23,284 bases of DNA from Candidatus Moranbacteria bacterium CG_4_9_14_3_um_filter_45_14 (GTDB taxonomy: Bacteria; Patescibacteriota; Minisyncoccia; Moranbacterales; UBA1568), in NCBI GenBank assembly GCA_002790675.1, contig PFVP01000014.1:1-23284 (forward strand), read 5' to 3'. Below the pieces are notes generated by a model, which was given only the letters and a program-made list of their open reading frames with translations, made no database searches and was not told the origin of the DNA. Shown here in pieces: positions 1 to 7,212 of the stretch. The first letter of the stretch is position 1. Every line of letters starts with the position of its first letter. The position numbers were made by a program, and so were the translations under genes.

Positions 1-444
1 CCGATCCTTGTCATCTCCGGAAAAATTTTCGATACAAAAAATAAATTGGCGACTGATGTGGTAGGATTGATACAGGCATTACAGTTGCAAAAAGATGTGA
101 AACTGCTGGGTTTCGTACCTGATGAAGATCTGCCGGCACTCTATTCCGGATCGCTTTTCTTTGTTTACCCGTCGCTCTACGAAGGGTTTGGTCTTCCGGT
201 GCTTGAAGCATTGTGTATGCATACGCCGGTGCTTTCTTCCGATACGTCATCACTCCACGAAGTCGGTGGCCAAGCAGTTCTCTACACGAACCCGAAAGAT
301 ATCGATGCGATGTCACATCAGATGAAACGTCTCATCTCCGACGAAGCACTGCGCAAGACGCTCATTTCTCAGGGTGCTGTTCAGACGCTACAATTCAGCT
401 GGGAGAAAACCGTACAGAAAATTTCAGCTCTCATAACAGAGTAA
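1..444 (+). CDS. GT4-type glycosyltransferase, C-terminal part (5' end outside window)
   Basis: The reading frame is open from base 1, so this is the last 147 residues of a longer protein cut by the window edge. It carries the C-terminal nucleotide-sugar-binding half of a GT-B fold: a LLGFVPDEDLPALYSG segment followed by YPSLYEGFGLPVLEA, which has the E-x7-E spacing typical of GT4 (group 1) enzymes. It is then followed by SSDTSSLHEVGG and a terminal FSWEKT helix. By family it transfers a sugar from an activated donor to a glycan or lipid acceptor on the cytoplasmic side of the membrane; donor and acceptor cannot be read from sequence. It ends 3 bases before the next gene and is clearly part of the same transcription unit. 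Its C-terminal half resembles the GT4 gene at 2018-3193, suggesting successive additions to one glycan. Confidence 0.88.
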   Translation, partial: PILVISGKIFDTKNKLATDVVGLIQALQLQKDVKLLGFVPDEDLPALYSGSLFFVYPSLYEGFGLPVLEALCMHTPVLSSDTSSLHEVGGQAVLYTNPKDIDAMSHQMKRLISDEALRKTLISQGAVQTLQFSWEKTVQKISALITE

Positions 445-447
445 CCT

Positions 448-2031
448 ATGATCACTCAATTTCCTCTACCTTTCGGATGGAGTAGCAACAAATGGTTGCT
501 CATCTTTGCGAATATGTTCGCAGGCATCATTCTTATCATTCTCTCTCACACGTCGGTATTACCCCTTGAGAATGTGAATTTCGCCTTCTTCTCTTTCGTC
601 GGTTTGCTCTTCGCTCTGTATCGTCCCGGGTGGACATTCCTCCTCCTTGTCGGAATGTTGCCATACGAAATAATCAACATCGCACCGAAGAGTCTTCCTC
701 TCACACTTCGTCCGTATCAATGGATACTCATTCTTCTCGCGCTGGCGCTTATCATCAGATACGCGCTCAAACGTTTTCCTGTAGAAAAATTCGTACCAAA
801 TAGATGGGATATGAGTGTCCTTGTTTTCGGCGGGGGAGCATTTTTATCGGCGATGATGAGCGAACACCCATCTATCGCATTGAAACTTTCTGTCATCCTC
901 TTTTCTTTCATTCTCTTGTATTTCATCACACGGATTTTCGTCCGTTCCGGTGATGATGCGCGGATGTCGCTTCCGTTCATCTTCTCATCTTTTTTCGTTG
1001 TTGCTCTTTATGCCATTGTACAGAATATGCTCTTTTTGAACGGTTCGGAAAGTTTCGAAGTGATGGCTGGCCGTCCCAATTCGACATTTGCCGAAGCGGA
1101 TTGGCTCGGTGGGTATCTTGCAAGTGTCATCGTCCTTTTGAGCGGACTTATCGTCTCTCAAAAAAATATCTCAGGTACATTCCGTTTCCTTTTTTCGGTA
1201 TTGCTTTTCATCGGATACAGCGGGCTTCTCATCACTGTCAGTCGGAGCGCATGGTTGGCTGTATTCTTCGGTATCGTGACGGTACTGCTCATCTTCGCAT
1301 ATCAAAACGAAGTGTGGCGAGCGCTAATCGAAAAGAACCGAATCGTACTGGGGGAGATGTTTCGAATGAAGCTGTTCATTCTCGTACCATTTCTCCTCGC
1401 ATTTTTCCTGGTATATTTTTCCGGACTGAGTCCGTTCGATCTGCTTGATCGTAGTAAGAGCACCGCCACCGGCGAACAAAAGATAACCGTCGCCTGCGAT
1501 CAGGATTCCTCTCTGCCTGTTTTACCCGAGAAAATCGAGAGTCTGGATCAACTGTCTTTCTTTCACTGTCGACACATCAGACTCGAAGAGGTTCCGACGG
1601 AAGTGGCGGATGGAAAATTCGTTTCTACGGTATATCGTGATGATCCGAATGTTCGTATCAGAAGCGATATCTATGCCAAAGTAGTCGGTATTTTGAGAGA
1701 ACATCCGATGTTCGGCGTCGGATTCGGAAACATTTCTCCTTTCCTTGGTACGGATGAACGGGGTGCAGGACTGAATGCCAGCAACATATTTCTAGAAATA
1801 TGGTTAGGTGCCGGGGTTCTCGGACTTGCAGTATTCGTGTTCTTTTGGTTTAGTCTCGGTATACGATGGTTCTCTGCAAGTATACAAAATCGTTCGTCGC
1901 TCGCTCTCGTATTCGTATCGCTTTTCGTCACGCTCACTCTTTTCAATCTTTTCAATGCCGGTCTTTTCCTCGGTTTTTTCTTTTTCTTTCTCGCGTTGCT
2001 TTTGGTAACACACACGAATGGACACAACTGA
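448..2031 (+). CDS. O-antigen ligase/polymerase-like polytopic membrane protein
   Basis: This 527-residue protein is strongly hydrophobic, with about ten or more membrane segments spread along its length. It matches the O-antigen ligase (WaaL/Wzy_C) type. It has GRPNSTFAEADWLGGYLA before a large central membrane region, then the family-typical SRSAWLAVFFG. A long extracytoplasmic loop (roughly residues 335-415) is followed by HPMFGVGFGNI and a final group of membrane helices. By family it polymerises or transfers undecaprenyl-linked glycan on the outer face of the membrane. The big loop holds two cysteines (ITVACDQD and FFHCRH), which could form a disulphide. The start is ATG at 448, 3 bases after the upstream stop, and the 3' end overlaps the next gene by 14 bases, so translation is probably coupled. 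Whether it acts as ligase or polymerase cannot be decided here. Confidence 0.82.
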   Translation: MITQFPLPFGWSSNKWLLIFANMFAGIILIILSHTSVLPLENVNFAFFSFVGLLFALYRPGWTFLLLVGMLPYEIINIAPKSLPLTLRPYQWILILLALALIIRYALKRFPVEKFVPNRWDMSVLVFGGGAFLSAMMSEHPSIALKLSVILFSFILLYFITRIFVRSGDDARMSLPFIFSSFFVVALYAIVQNMLFLNGSESFEVMAGRPNSTFAEADWLGGYLASVIVLLSGLIVSQKNISGTFRFLFSVLLFIGYSGLLITVSRSAWLAVFFGIVTVLLIFAYQNEVWRALIEKNRIVLGEMFRMKLFILVPFLLAFFLVYFSGLSPFDLLDRSKSTATGEQKITVACDQDSSLPVLPEKIESLDQLSFFHCRHIRLEEVPTEVADGKFVSTVYRDDPNVRIRSDIYAKVVGILREHPMFGVGFGNISPFLGTDERGAGLNASNIFLEIWLGAGVLGLAVFVFFWFSLGIRWFSASIQNRSSLALVFVSLFVTLTLFNLFNAGLFLGFFFFFLALLLVTHTNGHN

Positions 2032-3193
2032 AATGACTTTCGCGATAGACATCCGACTTTTGGGGAAAAAACGTACCGGTGATGAAGCGGTCTTTTTTCA
2101 TCTGACGAAGGAGCTTCTCAAAATCGATACGGTCAATCGCTATCGCTTGCTGACAGATGAGACTCTGCCGACAAAAGTCGCATCACTGTATGCGCGTCTC
2201 GACTGTATCGGACAAAACAATGTGGAAATCGTCTCTCTTCCCGCTCGTAACCGTTTTACGTGGAATTTTTTCGTTTTGCCGAAGTATCTGTTCCGAAACA
2301 AGATAGATGTTTTTCATACCCAGTATATTTTGCCATTCTTTTCGCCGAAACGTACGAAGATCATCACGCACATCCATGATGTCTCGTTTTGTGCGTACCC
2401 GGAATTGATCGGCTGGTCTGATCGATTCTTCCTCGCGCTTCTCATACCGCGATCACTCAGGAGGGCTCAACTGATCATCGCTCCATCACGATTCACCAAA
2501 GATGAAATCATCAAATATTACAGAATACCGGAAGAGAAGATAGCCGTGATTCACAATGGTATCGGGGAAGAATTCTTGGAAAAGATTGAGAGAGATACGG
2601 AGAAAGAGAACGCTCTCAGAAAGAAATACGGGTTGCCGGAACACTTCATCATTTCTGTCGGAACGCTCCAGCCGAGAAAGAATATCCCGTTTCTGATTGA
2701 CGCGTTTGCCCTTTTACAAAAACGTTTGCCGGAGATGAAGCTGGTTCTTGTCGGAAATAAGGATGCTCATCATACGGATATGAACATTGAGGGTATGATC
2801 GTCTCACGAGGAGTGGAGGGAAGCGTTTTTTTTCCCGGATACGTCGATAAAGGTGATCTGCCGGCAGTGATACGCTTGGCAGAAGTGTTCGCATTTCCAT
2901 CGTTGTATGAAGGTTTCGGTATTCCGCTTTTGGAAGCGATGAGTCAATCCGTTCCGATAGCTTCATCCGATATCCCGAGTTTGCGAGAAATAGGCGGTGA
3001 GGCAGTGGTTTATTTCGACCCCGCGAGTATTGCTCATTTCGAAGAAACGTTGTATACTCTTTGTACTCATCAAGAAGTGAGAGAAAAACTGCAATCAGCC
3101 GGAAATGAGAGGATAAAACTCTTTTCTTGGGAAAAGAGTGCTCTTTTTCTTTATGATATATACAAAAAACTATCTGCTCAGGAGAAGTCGTAA
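2018..3193 (+). CDS. GT4 (group 1) glycosyltransferase
   Basis: A complete GT-B glycosyltransferase of 391 residues from the first ATG. The N-terminal acceptor domain includes the THIHDVSF segment and APSRFTKDEI, followed by the linker VIHNGIGEEF. The donor domain contains SVGTLQPRKNI (phosphate-binding loop), LVLVGNKD, FPGYVDKGDLPAV and PSLYEGFGIPLLEAM with the E-x7-E pair. This is the layout of mannosyl/rhamnosyl-type GT4 enzymes; the sugar is not predictable. An alternative ATG at 2033 gives MTFAIDIRLLGK, which matches the usual family N-terminus better and removes the overlap with the upstream gene, so 2033 may be the true start. Neither start has a visible Shine-Dalgarno site. It sits between the O-antigen ligase-like gene and the LCP gene, consistent with one glycan assembly operon. 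Confidence 0.9.
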   Translation: MDTTEMTFAIDIRLLGKKRTGDEAVFFHLTKELLKIDTVNRYRLLTDETLPTKVASLYARLDCIGQNNVEIVSLPARNRFTWNFFVLPKYLFRNKIDVFHTQYILPFFSPKRTKIITHIHDVSFCAYPELIGWSDRFFLALLIPRSLRRAQLIIAPSRFTKDEIIKYYRIPEEKIAVIHNGIGEEFLEKIERDTEKENALRKKYGLPEHFIISVGTLQPRKNIPFLIDAFALLQKRLPEMKLVLVGNKDAHHTDMNIEGMIVSRGVEGSVFFPGYVDKGDLPAVIRLAEVFAFPSLYEGFGIPLLEAMSQSVPIASSDIPSLREIGGEAVVYFDPASIAHFEETLYTLCTHQEVREKLQSAGNERIKLFSWEKSALFLYDIYKKLSAQEKS

Positions 3194-3225
3194 GAGGAAA
3201 CATAATTTATTATTCCAGCGTATCT

Positions 3226-4440
3226 ATGACGTTTTTCAAAAAAGAAAGTACTGAAATAGTCGGAGAGCAGAATGGTGCTCCTCGCAAGCACCGTGTGTGG
3301 CGTATCGTCGGTTTCTTCTTGGTCCTTTTGCTTCTTGCAGGAGGAGTTTTCGCTTGGAAGACCGGGTTTACTTTGAATAAAATATCTCAGGGCAATGCGA
3401 ATATTTTTGGTAGTCTTTTGAATTCTCTTCCAGGCGTGGAGAAAAAGCTTTCCGGAGAAGATTCCGGTCGTGTCAATATCCTTCTCCTTGGAATGAGAGG
3501 AGAAGGTGTGGGAGGGGGGAGCCTCTTGGCTGATACCATAATGGTGCTTTCCATTCACCCGAAAACAGATGATACCGATACGAGCAGAGTTTCGCTCATC
3601 TCTATACCGCGTGATACGTATGTGACTGTTCCTGGTCGCAATGAACAGAGGAAAATCAATGCCGTGTATGCTCTCGGAGAAGAGCGGGCGCTTCATAAAG
3701 GTGGTATCAAAGATATGCGAACAATCGTCGAAGAGGTGACCGGTTTGGACATACCGTATGCTGTCACGCTCAATTTTCAAGGATTCAAAGATTTGGTCAA
3801 TGCTGTCGGTGGTGTGACAGTGCATCTCGATCAGCCGTTCGAAGAGGGCGTACAATTTCGAGGATTGACGGCACGCTGTGATCTTGTCCGTTATACCGTC
3901 CCTTCCGGCAATGTCGAAGTGAAGAAAGGCACGAGAAAAAACGGATCGGTGTATTACAGACACTATGATTTGTGTTTCGAGAAGATGACTGTCGCCGCCA
4001 TCAGCGAATTGGAATGTGGTGGTGATTTCAGACTGCCTGCCGGAGACAATATTCTTGATGGCGATAAAGCTCTCTGTTATGTACGCTCTCGCGATACCAC
4101 AAGCGATTTCGCGCGCGCGCGTCGTCAACAGGAAGTCATCAATCTCATCCGTACCAAAGCCCTCTCTCTCGGTACGCTGACAGATTTTTCGAAAATAAAT
4201 GCCATTCTGGACAGTTTGGGGAACAACGTCAGTACGAATATGGAAGCTTGGGAGATGAAACGACTGTTCGATGTGTATCAAGAGATGGGTGAAGTGAAGA
4301 TCAACCAAAAGGTCTTGGAAAATTCTGAAGAAGGATTGCTCTATGCTCCGGAACAGAAGCCTGAGTCCGGTTATATTCTCTTGCCACGTGGTGACAATTA
4401 TGATCGCATCCACGAACTCTCCCAAAACTCGCTCAATTAA
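3226..4440 (+). CDS. LytR-CpsA-Psr (LCP) family glycopolymer transferase with cysteine-containing insertion
   Basis: A 404-residue protein with a short basic cytoplasmic N-terminus, one membrane helix (about 24-44) and an extracytoplasmic LCP domain (about 83-315). Family motifs are visible: NILLLGMRG (85-92), DTIMVLSIHP (103-112), SLISIPRDTYV (123-133), KINAVYALG (143-151) and, near the end, YVRSRDTTSDFARARRQQ (285-302), which holds the conserved arginines that bind the pyrophosphate-lipid substrate. LCP enzymes move glycopolymers from undecaprenyl-pyrophosphate to peptidoglycan, so this is the likely final attachment step for the glycan made by its neighbours. Unusual is an extra stretch of about 58 residues (211-269) just before LPAGDNILDGDKAL, with Cys218, Cys250 and Cys264, plus Cys284 next to the active-site motif. 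It lies 32 bases after the GT4 gene and 25 before the GT2 gene. Confidence 0.9.
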   Translation: MTFFKKESTEIVGEQNGAPRKHRVWRIVGFFLVLLLLAGGVFAWKTGFTLNKISQGNANIFGSLLNSLPGVEKKLSGEDSGRVNILLLGMRGEGVGGGSLLADTIMVLSIHPKTDDTDTSRVSLISIPRDTYVTVPGRNEQRKINAVYALGEERALHKGGIKDMRTIVEEVTGLDIPYAVTLNFQGFKDLVNAVGGVTVHLDQPFEEGVQFRGLTARCDLVRYTVPSGNVEVKKGTRKNGSVYYRHYDLCFEKMTVAAISELECGGDFRLPAGDNILDGDKALCYVRSRDTTSDFARARRQQEVINLIRTKALSLGTLTDFSKINAILDSLGNNVSTNMEAWEMKRLFDVYQEMGEVKINQKVLENSEEGLLYAPEQKPESGYILLPRGDNYDRIHELSQNSLN

Positions 4441-4465
4441 TAACACACGATAAAAGCGAGTTGTT

Positions 4466-5290
4466 ATGGATACCGTAGAATTGACTATCGCTATCAATGG
4501 GTATAGGAGTCCGGAATTACTCAAACTTTGTCTCGGATCTATTTTCGAGCATTTGGAAGGTTCCCCCATCAGTTTTGAAGTTCTCGTAACTGACAGTGCC
4601 ACGGAAGAAGACACGGAAATGCTGATGCGGGAAGAATTTCCACAGGTGCGTTTTTTCCCATTCGAAAAAAATGTCGGTTTCAAGACGCTGGTGAATACCT
4701 CCCTCAAAGAAGCAGGGGGAACATATATTTTTCTCATCAACAGCGATATCATTCTGACCGAGGACACTCTGCCGAAGATGCTCCAGTATATCAAAGAACA
4801 TCCGACCATCGGACTACTCGCTCCGAAACAGTTGAATTTCAACGGAACGCTTCAGCAAAGTTGCTATCGTTTCTATCGTCCACAGACTGTCTTATATCGG
4901 CGTACATTGTTCATACAATTTTCTTTTGCCAAGAAACATCTGGACTGGTTTATGATGAGAGAATACGATCGTAACGTTCCGAAGAGCGTGGATTGGGTTA
5001 TCGGTTCGGCGATGCTTGTCACTCGTAAAGCTGCCGAAAGAGTCGGGGCTATGGATGATCAGTTCTTTATGTATATGGAGGATGTTGATTGGTGCCGTCG
5101 TTTTTGGGAAAATGACTATCAGGTGGTCTATTATCCGGAGGCTTTCGTGTATCACTACCATGCCAAGGGCAGTGCGCGAGGCGGATTCCTCAGGTCACTT
5201 CTCTTCAACAAATTAACCTGGTATCATATCGAGAGTGCCATACGGTATTTCTGGAAATATCGTGGGAAAACATTACCGCATCACGAATAA
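4466..5290 (+). CDS. GT2 family glycosyltransferase (rhamnosyltransferase-like)
   Basis: 274 residues with a GT-A fold of the GT2 family. The N-terminus ELTIAINGYRSPELLKLCL is followed by FEVLVTDSATEEDTEM and NVGFKTLVNTSLKEA. The metal-site region FLINSDIILTED has NSD in place of a strict DxD, which is common in rhamnosyltransferase-like members. The acceptor-side motif is WVIGSAMLVTRKAAERVGAMDDQ, then FMYMEDVDWCRRFW with the ED catalytic-base motif. No membrane segment is evident, so it should act at the cytoplasmic face. By family it adds a sugar to a growing lipid-linked oligosaccharide. It starts 25 bases after the LCP gene and probably belongs to the same operon. Donor and acceptor are unknown. 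Confidence 0.88.
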   Translation: MDTVELTIAINGYRSPELLKLCLGSIFEHLEGSPISFEVLVTDSATEEDTEMLMREEFPQVRFFPFEKNVGFKTLVNTSLKEAGGTYIFLINSDIILTEDTLPKMLQYIKEHPTIGLLAPKQLNFNGTLQQSCYRFYRPQTVLYRRTLFIQFSFAKKHLDWFMMREYDRNVPKSVDWVIGSAMLVTRKAAERVGAMDDQFFMYMEDVDWCRRFWENDYQVVYYPEAFVYHYHAKGSARGGFLRSLLFNKLTWYHIESAIRYFWKYRGKTLPHHE

Positions 5291-5314
5291 TCAAGACGCC
5301 TAATACGAAACCAT

Positions 5315-6631
5315 ATGATGGAAGAATTTTCACCTCTATCACGACTAGAGGGAGGTACAGATCAAAACGAGAAGGCTCTACAATATGAACGTGGGCAGAT
5401 AATTTTCAAAAAGGCTCTTGTCTTTTTTTTCATACTTTTCCTTATTGGAGGAGCGTTTTATCTCGGATATGAAAATGGGAGTCATCGTCTCTCTACATCG
5501 AGCACTGCATCAAATGATATTCTCTCACCAGATGATGCCATCATCGTCAACAAAGATAGTCAGGACAAAACCATCGATTTTTCCCTGTTTTGGAAAGTAT
5601 GGAACGTCCTTCAGGATAAATATGTCGACAGCGCGAAACTCGACGCTCATACGCTCTTCTACGGCGCTATCAAAGGAATGCTTTCTGCAACTGGTGATCC
5701 ATATACGACTTTCTTCGATCCCAAAGAAAATCAGGAATTCGAGGAGGATATTTCCGGAACATTCGAAGGTATCGGTGCTGAGATGGGGATAAAGAACGAG
5801 ATTCTTACCATCATTGCTCCACTCGAAGGGATGCCTGCAGAGAAAGCCGGGTTTATGGCTGGGGATAAAATCGTCAAAATCGAGGATGCGACGACGAACA
5901 ATATGACGCTCGAAGAAGCGGTAAGCAAAATCCGCGGTGCGAAAGGAACGGAAGTGACACTGACTATTTTTCGCAATGGAGAAGAAGAATATCGGACGAT
6001 TACCGTCAAACGTGATACGATTCTTGTAAAAAGCGTCCGTTTCGAAATGAAAGAGAACGATATAGCCTATATTCGAGTGAATCGTTTCGGCGATGATACA
6101 AAAAAAGAATTTCAAATGGCAGTCAGACAAACACTCGAAAAGAGACCTGTCGGACTCATTATTGATCTGCGTAACAATCCGGGCGGATTTTTGGGGACGT
6201 CTATCGATATGGCAAGCCTGATGCTCCCTGTCGGGAAGACCGTCGTTATGGAAGAGGACGGCAAGGGAGAACGCAAAGAACTCAAGTCTCGCGGTGGAGA
6301 TGCGCTGAGTGGCGTACGAACGGTGATACTCATCAATGAAGGAAGCGCTAGTGCGTCTGAAATCCTCGCCGGTGCGCTCAAAGATAATCGCGACAATGTT
6401 ACGCTGGTCGGCAAGAAGTCTTTCGGAAAGGGTTCCGTGCAGGAGCTTATCCCTATGAGCAAAGATACCTCAGTGAAGATTACTGTCGCGCATTGGCTCA
6501 CTCCGGCAGGTCATCAGATCAACAATGTCGGCATCGCTCCTGATATCGAGGTCGGTCTCTCGAATGATGATGTGAACAATAAACGCGATCCGCAACTCGA
6601 TAAGGCGCTGGAGATTCTGAAGGGAAAATAG
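5315..6631 (+). CDS. ctpA: S41 family C-terminal processing peptidase (CtpA/CtpB/Prc type)
   Basis: 438 residues with an N-terminal membrane anchor (about 32-50) and an extracytoplasmic body. Residues about 90-130 form the cap segment (FWKVWNVLQDKYVD, then GAIKGMLSATGDPYTTFFDP). A PDZ domain follows (about 145-235, FEGIGAEMGIK, APAEKAGF-like GMPAEKAGFMAGDKI). The protease core has IDLRNNPGGFL, NEGSASASEI with the middle serine Ser346 as probable nucleophile, and SFGKGSVQ with Lys372 as its partner, the Ser-Lys dyad of the family. It cleaves unstructured C-termini of exported proteins and often tunes cell-wall enzymes. An ATG at 5318 is an equally possible start. The gene follows the glycan cluster by 24 bases and ends just before a large palindromic non-coding element. 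The symbol is by family; ctpB or prc would be equally fair. Confidence 0.93.
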   Translation: MMEEFSPLSRLEGGTDQNEKALQYERGQIIFKKALVFFFILFLIGGAFYLGYENGSHRLSTSSTASNDILSPDDAIIVNKDSQDKTIDFSLFWKVWNVLQDKYVDSAKLDAHTLFYGAIKGMLSATGDPYTTFFDPKENQEFEEDISGTFEGIGAEMGIKNEILTIIAPLEGMPAEKAGFMAGDKIVKIEDATTNNMTLEEAVSKIRGAKGTEVTLTIFRNGEEEYRTITVKRDTILVKSVRFEMKENDIAYIRVNRFGDDTKKEFQMAVRQTLEKRPVGLIIDLRNNPGGFLGTSIDMASLMLPVGKTVVMEEDGKGERKELKSRGGDALSGVRTVILINEGSASASEILAGALKDNRDNVTLVGKKSFGKGSVQELIPMSKDTSVKITVAHWLTPAGHQINNVGIAPDIEVGLSNDDVNNKRDPQLDKALEILKGK

Positions 6632-6648
6632 TTTATTGTATTTTTTAC

Positions 6649-6790
6649 ACGTCTGATCAAAAAACTTTCCCAAGAGACACGAGTTCATCCAGCGATGAAC
6701 TCGCTCTTGAAACCTTTGCAATCCGTCGAAACGACGGAGCCATGCTTGCAAAAGTTTCAAGCCTCCTGGAAAAGTCTTTATGCCAGACGT
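6649..6790. repeat. Long imperfect palindrome with multi-branch folding potential between ctpA and groES
   Basis: Nested complementary segments are visible. ACGTCTG (6649-6655) pairs with CAGACGT (6784-6790), and ACTTTCCCA (6664-6672) with TGGAAAAGT (6767-6775, one mismatch). A perfect 10-bp hairpin CGAGTTCATC/GATGAACTCG has a 4-base loop (6680-6703), extended by AAGAG/CTCTT. A long arm has CTTGAAAC (6706-6713) with GTTTCAAG (6754-6761), TTTGCAA with TTGCAAA, and an inner CCGTCG-AAA-CGACGG hairpin (6723-6737). Together they form a closed, three-way-junction-like shape. A T-run (6797-6802) follows. It could be a structured RNA, an elaborate 3' end of the ctpA transcript, or a small non-autonomous mobile element. 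It matches no RNA family I recognise. Confidence 0.7.
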
Positions 6791-6807
6791 TTCAACTTTT
6801 TTATTGA

Positions 6808-6836
6808 TTGACTCTTATACCATTAATTTCTATAAT
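6808..6836 (+). promoter_or_regulatory. Sigma70-type promoter of groES
   Basis: TTGACT (6808-6813) and a consensus TATAAT (6831-6836) are separated by exactly 17 bases. Transcription would start near 6843, about 29 bases before the groES ATG. No CIRCE (TTAGCACTC-N9-GAGTGCTAA) operator is visible, so HrcA control is not supported. Confidence 0.85.
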
Positions 6837-6856
6837 AGATACACCGTTTAATCATT

Positions 6857-6863
6857 AAAGGTG
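6857..6863 (+). promoter_or_regulatory. Ribosome binding site of groES (decides the start)
   Basis: AAAGGTG lies 8 bases before the ATG at 6872 but only 2 bases before the in-frame ATG at 6866. The spacing favours the 6872 start, which gives the family-typical N-terminus MKKTNVRPLG. Confidence 0.7.
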
Positions 6864-6871
6864 AAATGCTT

Positions 6872-7147
6872 ATGAAAAAGACGAATGTCAGACCGCTTGG
6901 TGAAAATATCCTCATTCATCCGGAGAAACCGGAACAGAAAACTTCTGCCGGTATCTATCTCCCTGAGACAGCCAGTCAAGAACGATCTTCACTCGGCAAG
7001 GTGATAGCCGTAGGGGAAAGCGATAAGATCAAGGTAAAAGCTGGTCAGAAGGTCGTTTTCAGACGTTACGGAGGCGAAGAGGTCGAAATAGATGGTGAGG
7101 AATACCTCATTTCAAGCTACAAGGATGTCTTGGCAGTGATTGGATAG
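6872..7147 (+). CDS. groES: Co-chaperonin GroES (Hsp10)
   Basis: A 91-residue protein of normal GroES length. The N-terminal strand NVRPLGENILIHPEKPEQKT leads into the mobile loop SAGIYLPETASQERS, the segment that docks on GroEL. This is followed by GKVIAVGE, the roof-side strands, and the C-terminal YLISSYKDVLAVIG typical of the family. It caps the GroEL folding chamber in the cytoplasm during ATP-driven folding. The start at 6872 is chosen from the position of AAAGGTG; a start at 6866 would add only Met-Leu. The gene has its own consensus promoter and its own terminator, so it looks monocistronic. groEL is not next to it in this window, unlike the common groESL operon. Confidence 0.96.
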   Translation: MKKTNVRPLGENILIHPEKPEQKTSAGIYLPETASQERSSLGKVIAVGESDKIKVKAGQKVVFRRYGGEEVEIDGEEYLISSYKDVLAVIG

Positions 7148-7162
7148 TTGTAGAACGGAAAA

Positions 7163-7198
7163 AGAGCGCTTGGATCATTCTAGCGCTTTTTCTTTTTT
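7163..7198. terminator. Bidirectional intrinsic terminator between groES and the rhodanese-like gene
   Basis: AGCGCT (7165-7170) and AGCGCT (7182-7187) form a 6-bp stem with an 11-base loop. It is followed by a T-rich run on the plus strand and, because the 5' flank is A-rich, by a T-run on the minus strand. It sits between two convergent genes and can serve both. Confidence 0.75.
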
Positions 7199-7212
7199 GC
7201 TTCTTTTTGTTT

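Noticed and set aside
3178..4842. A 554-codon open frame on the minus strand
   Set aside because: It lies entirely opposite the LCP and GT2 genes, whose motifs are unmistakable, and its own translation shows no recognisable domain.
6800..6871. CIRCE heat-shock operator before groES
   Set aside because: No TTAGCACTC/GAGTGCTAA inverted repeat is present.
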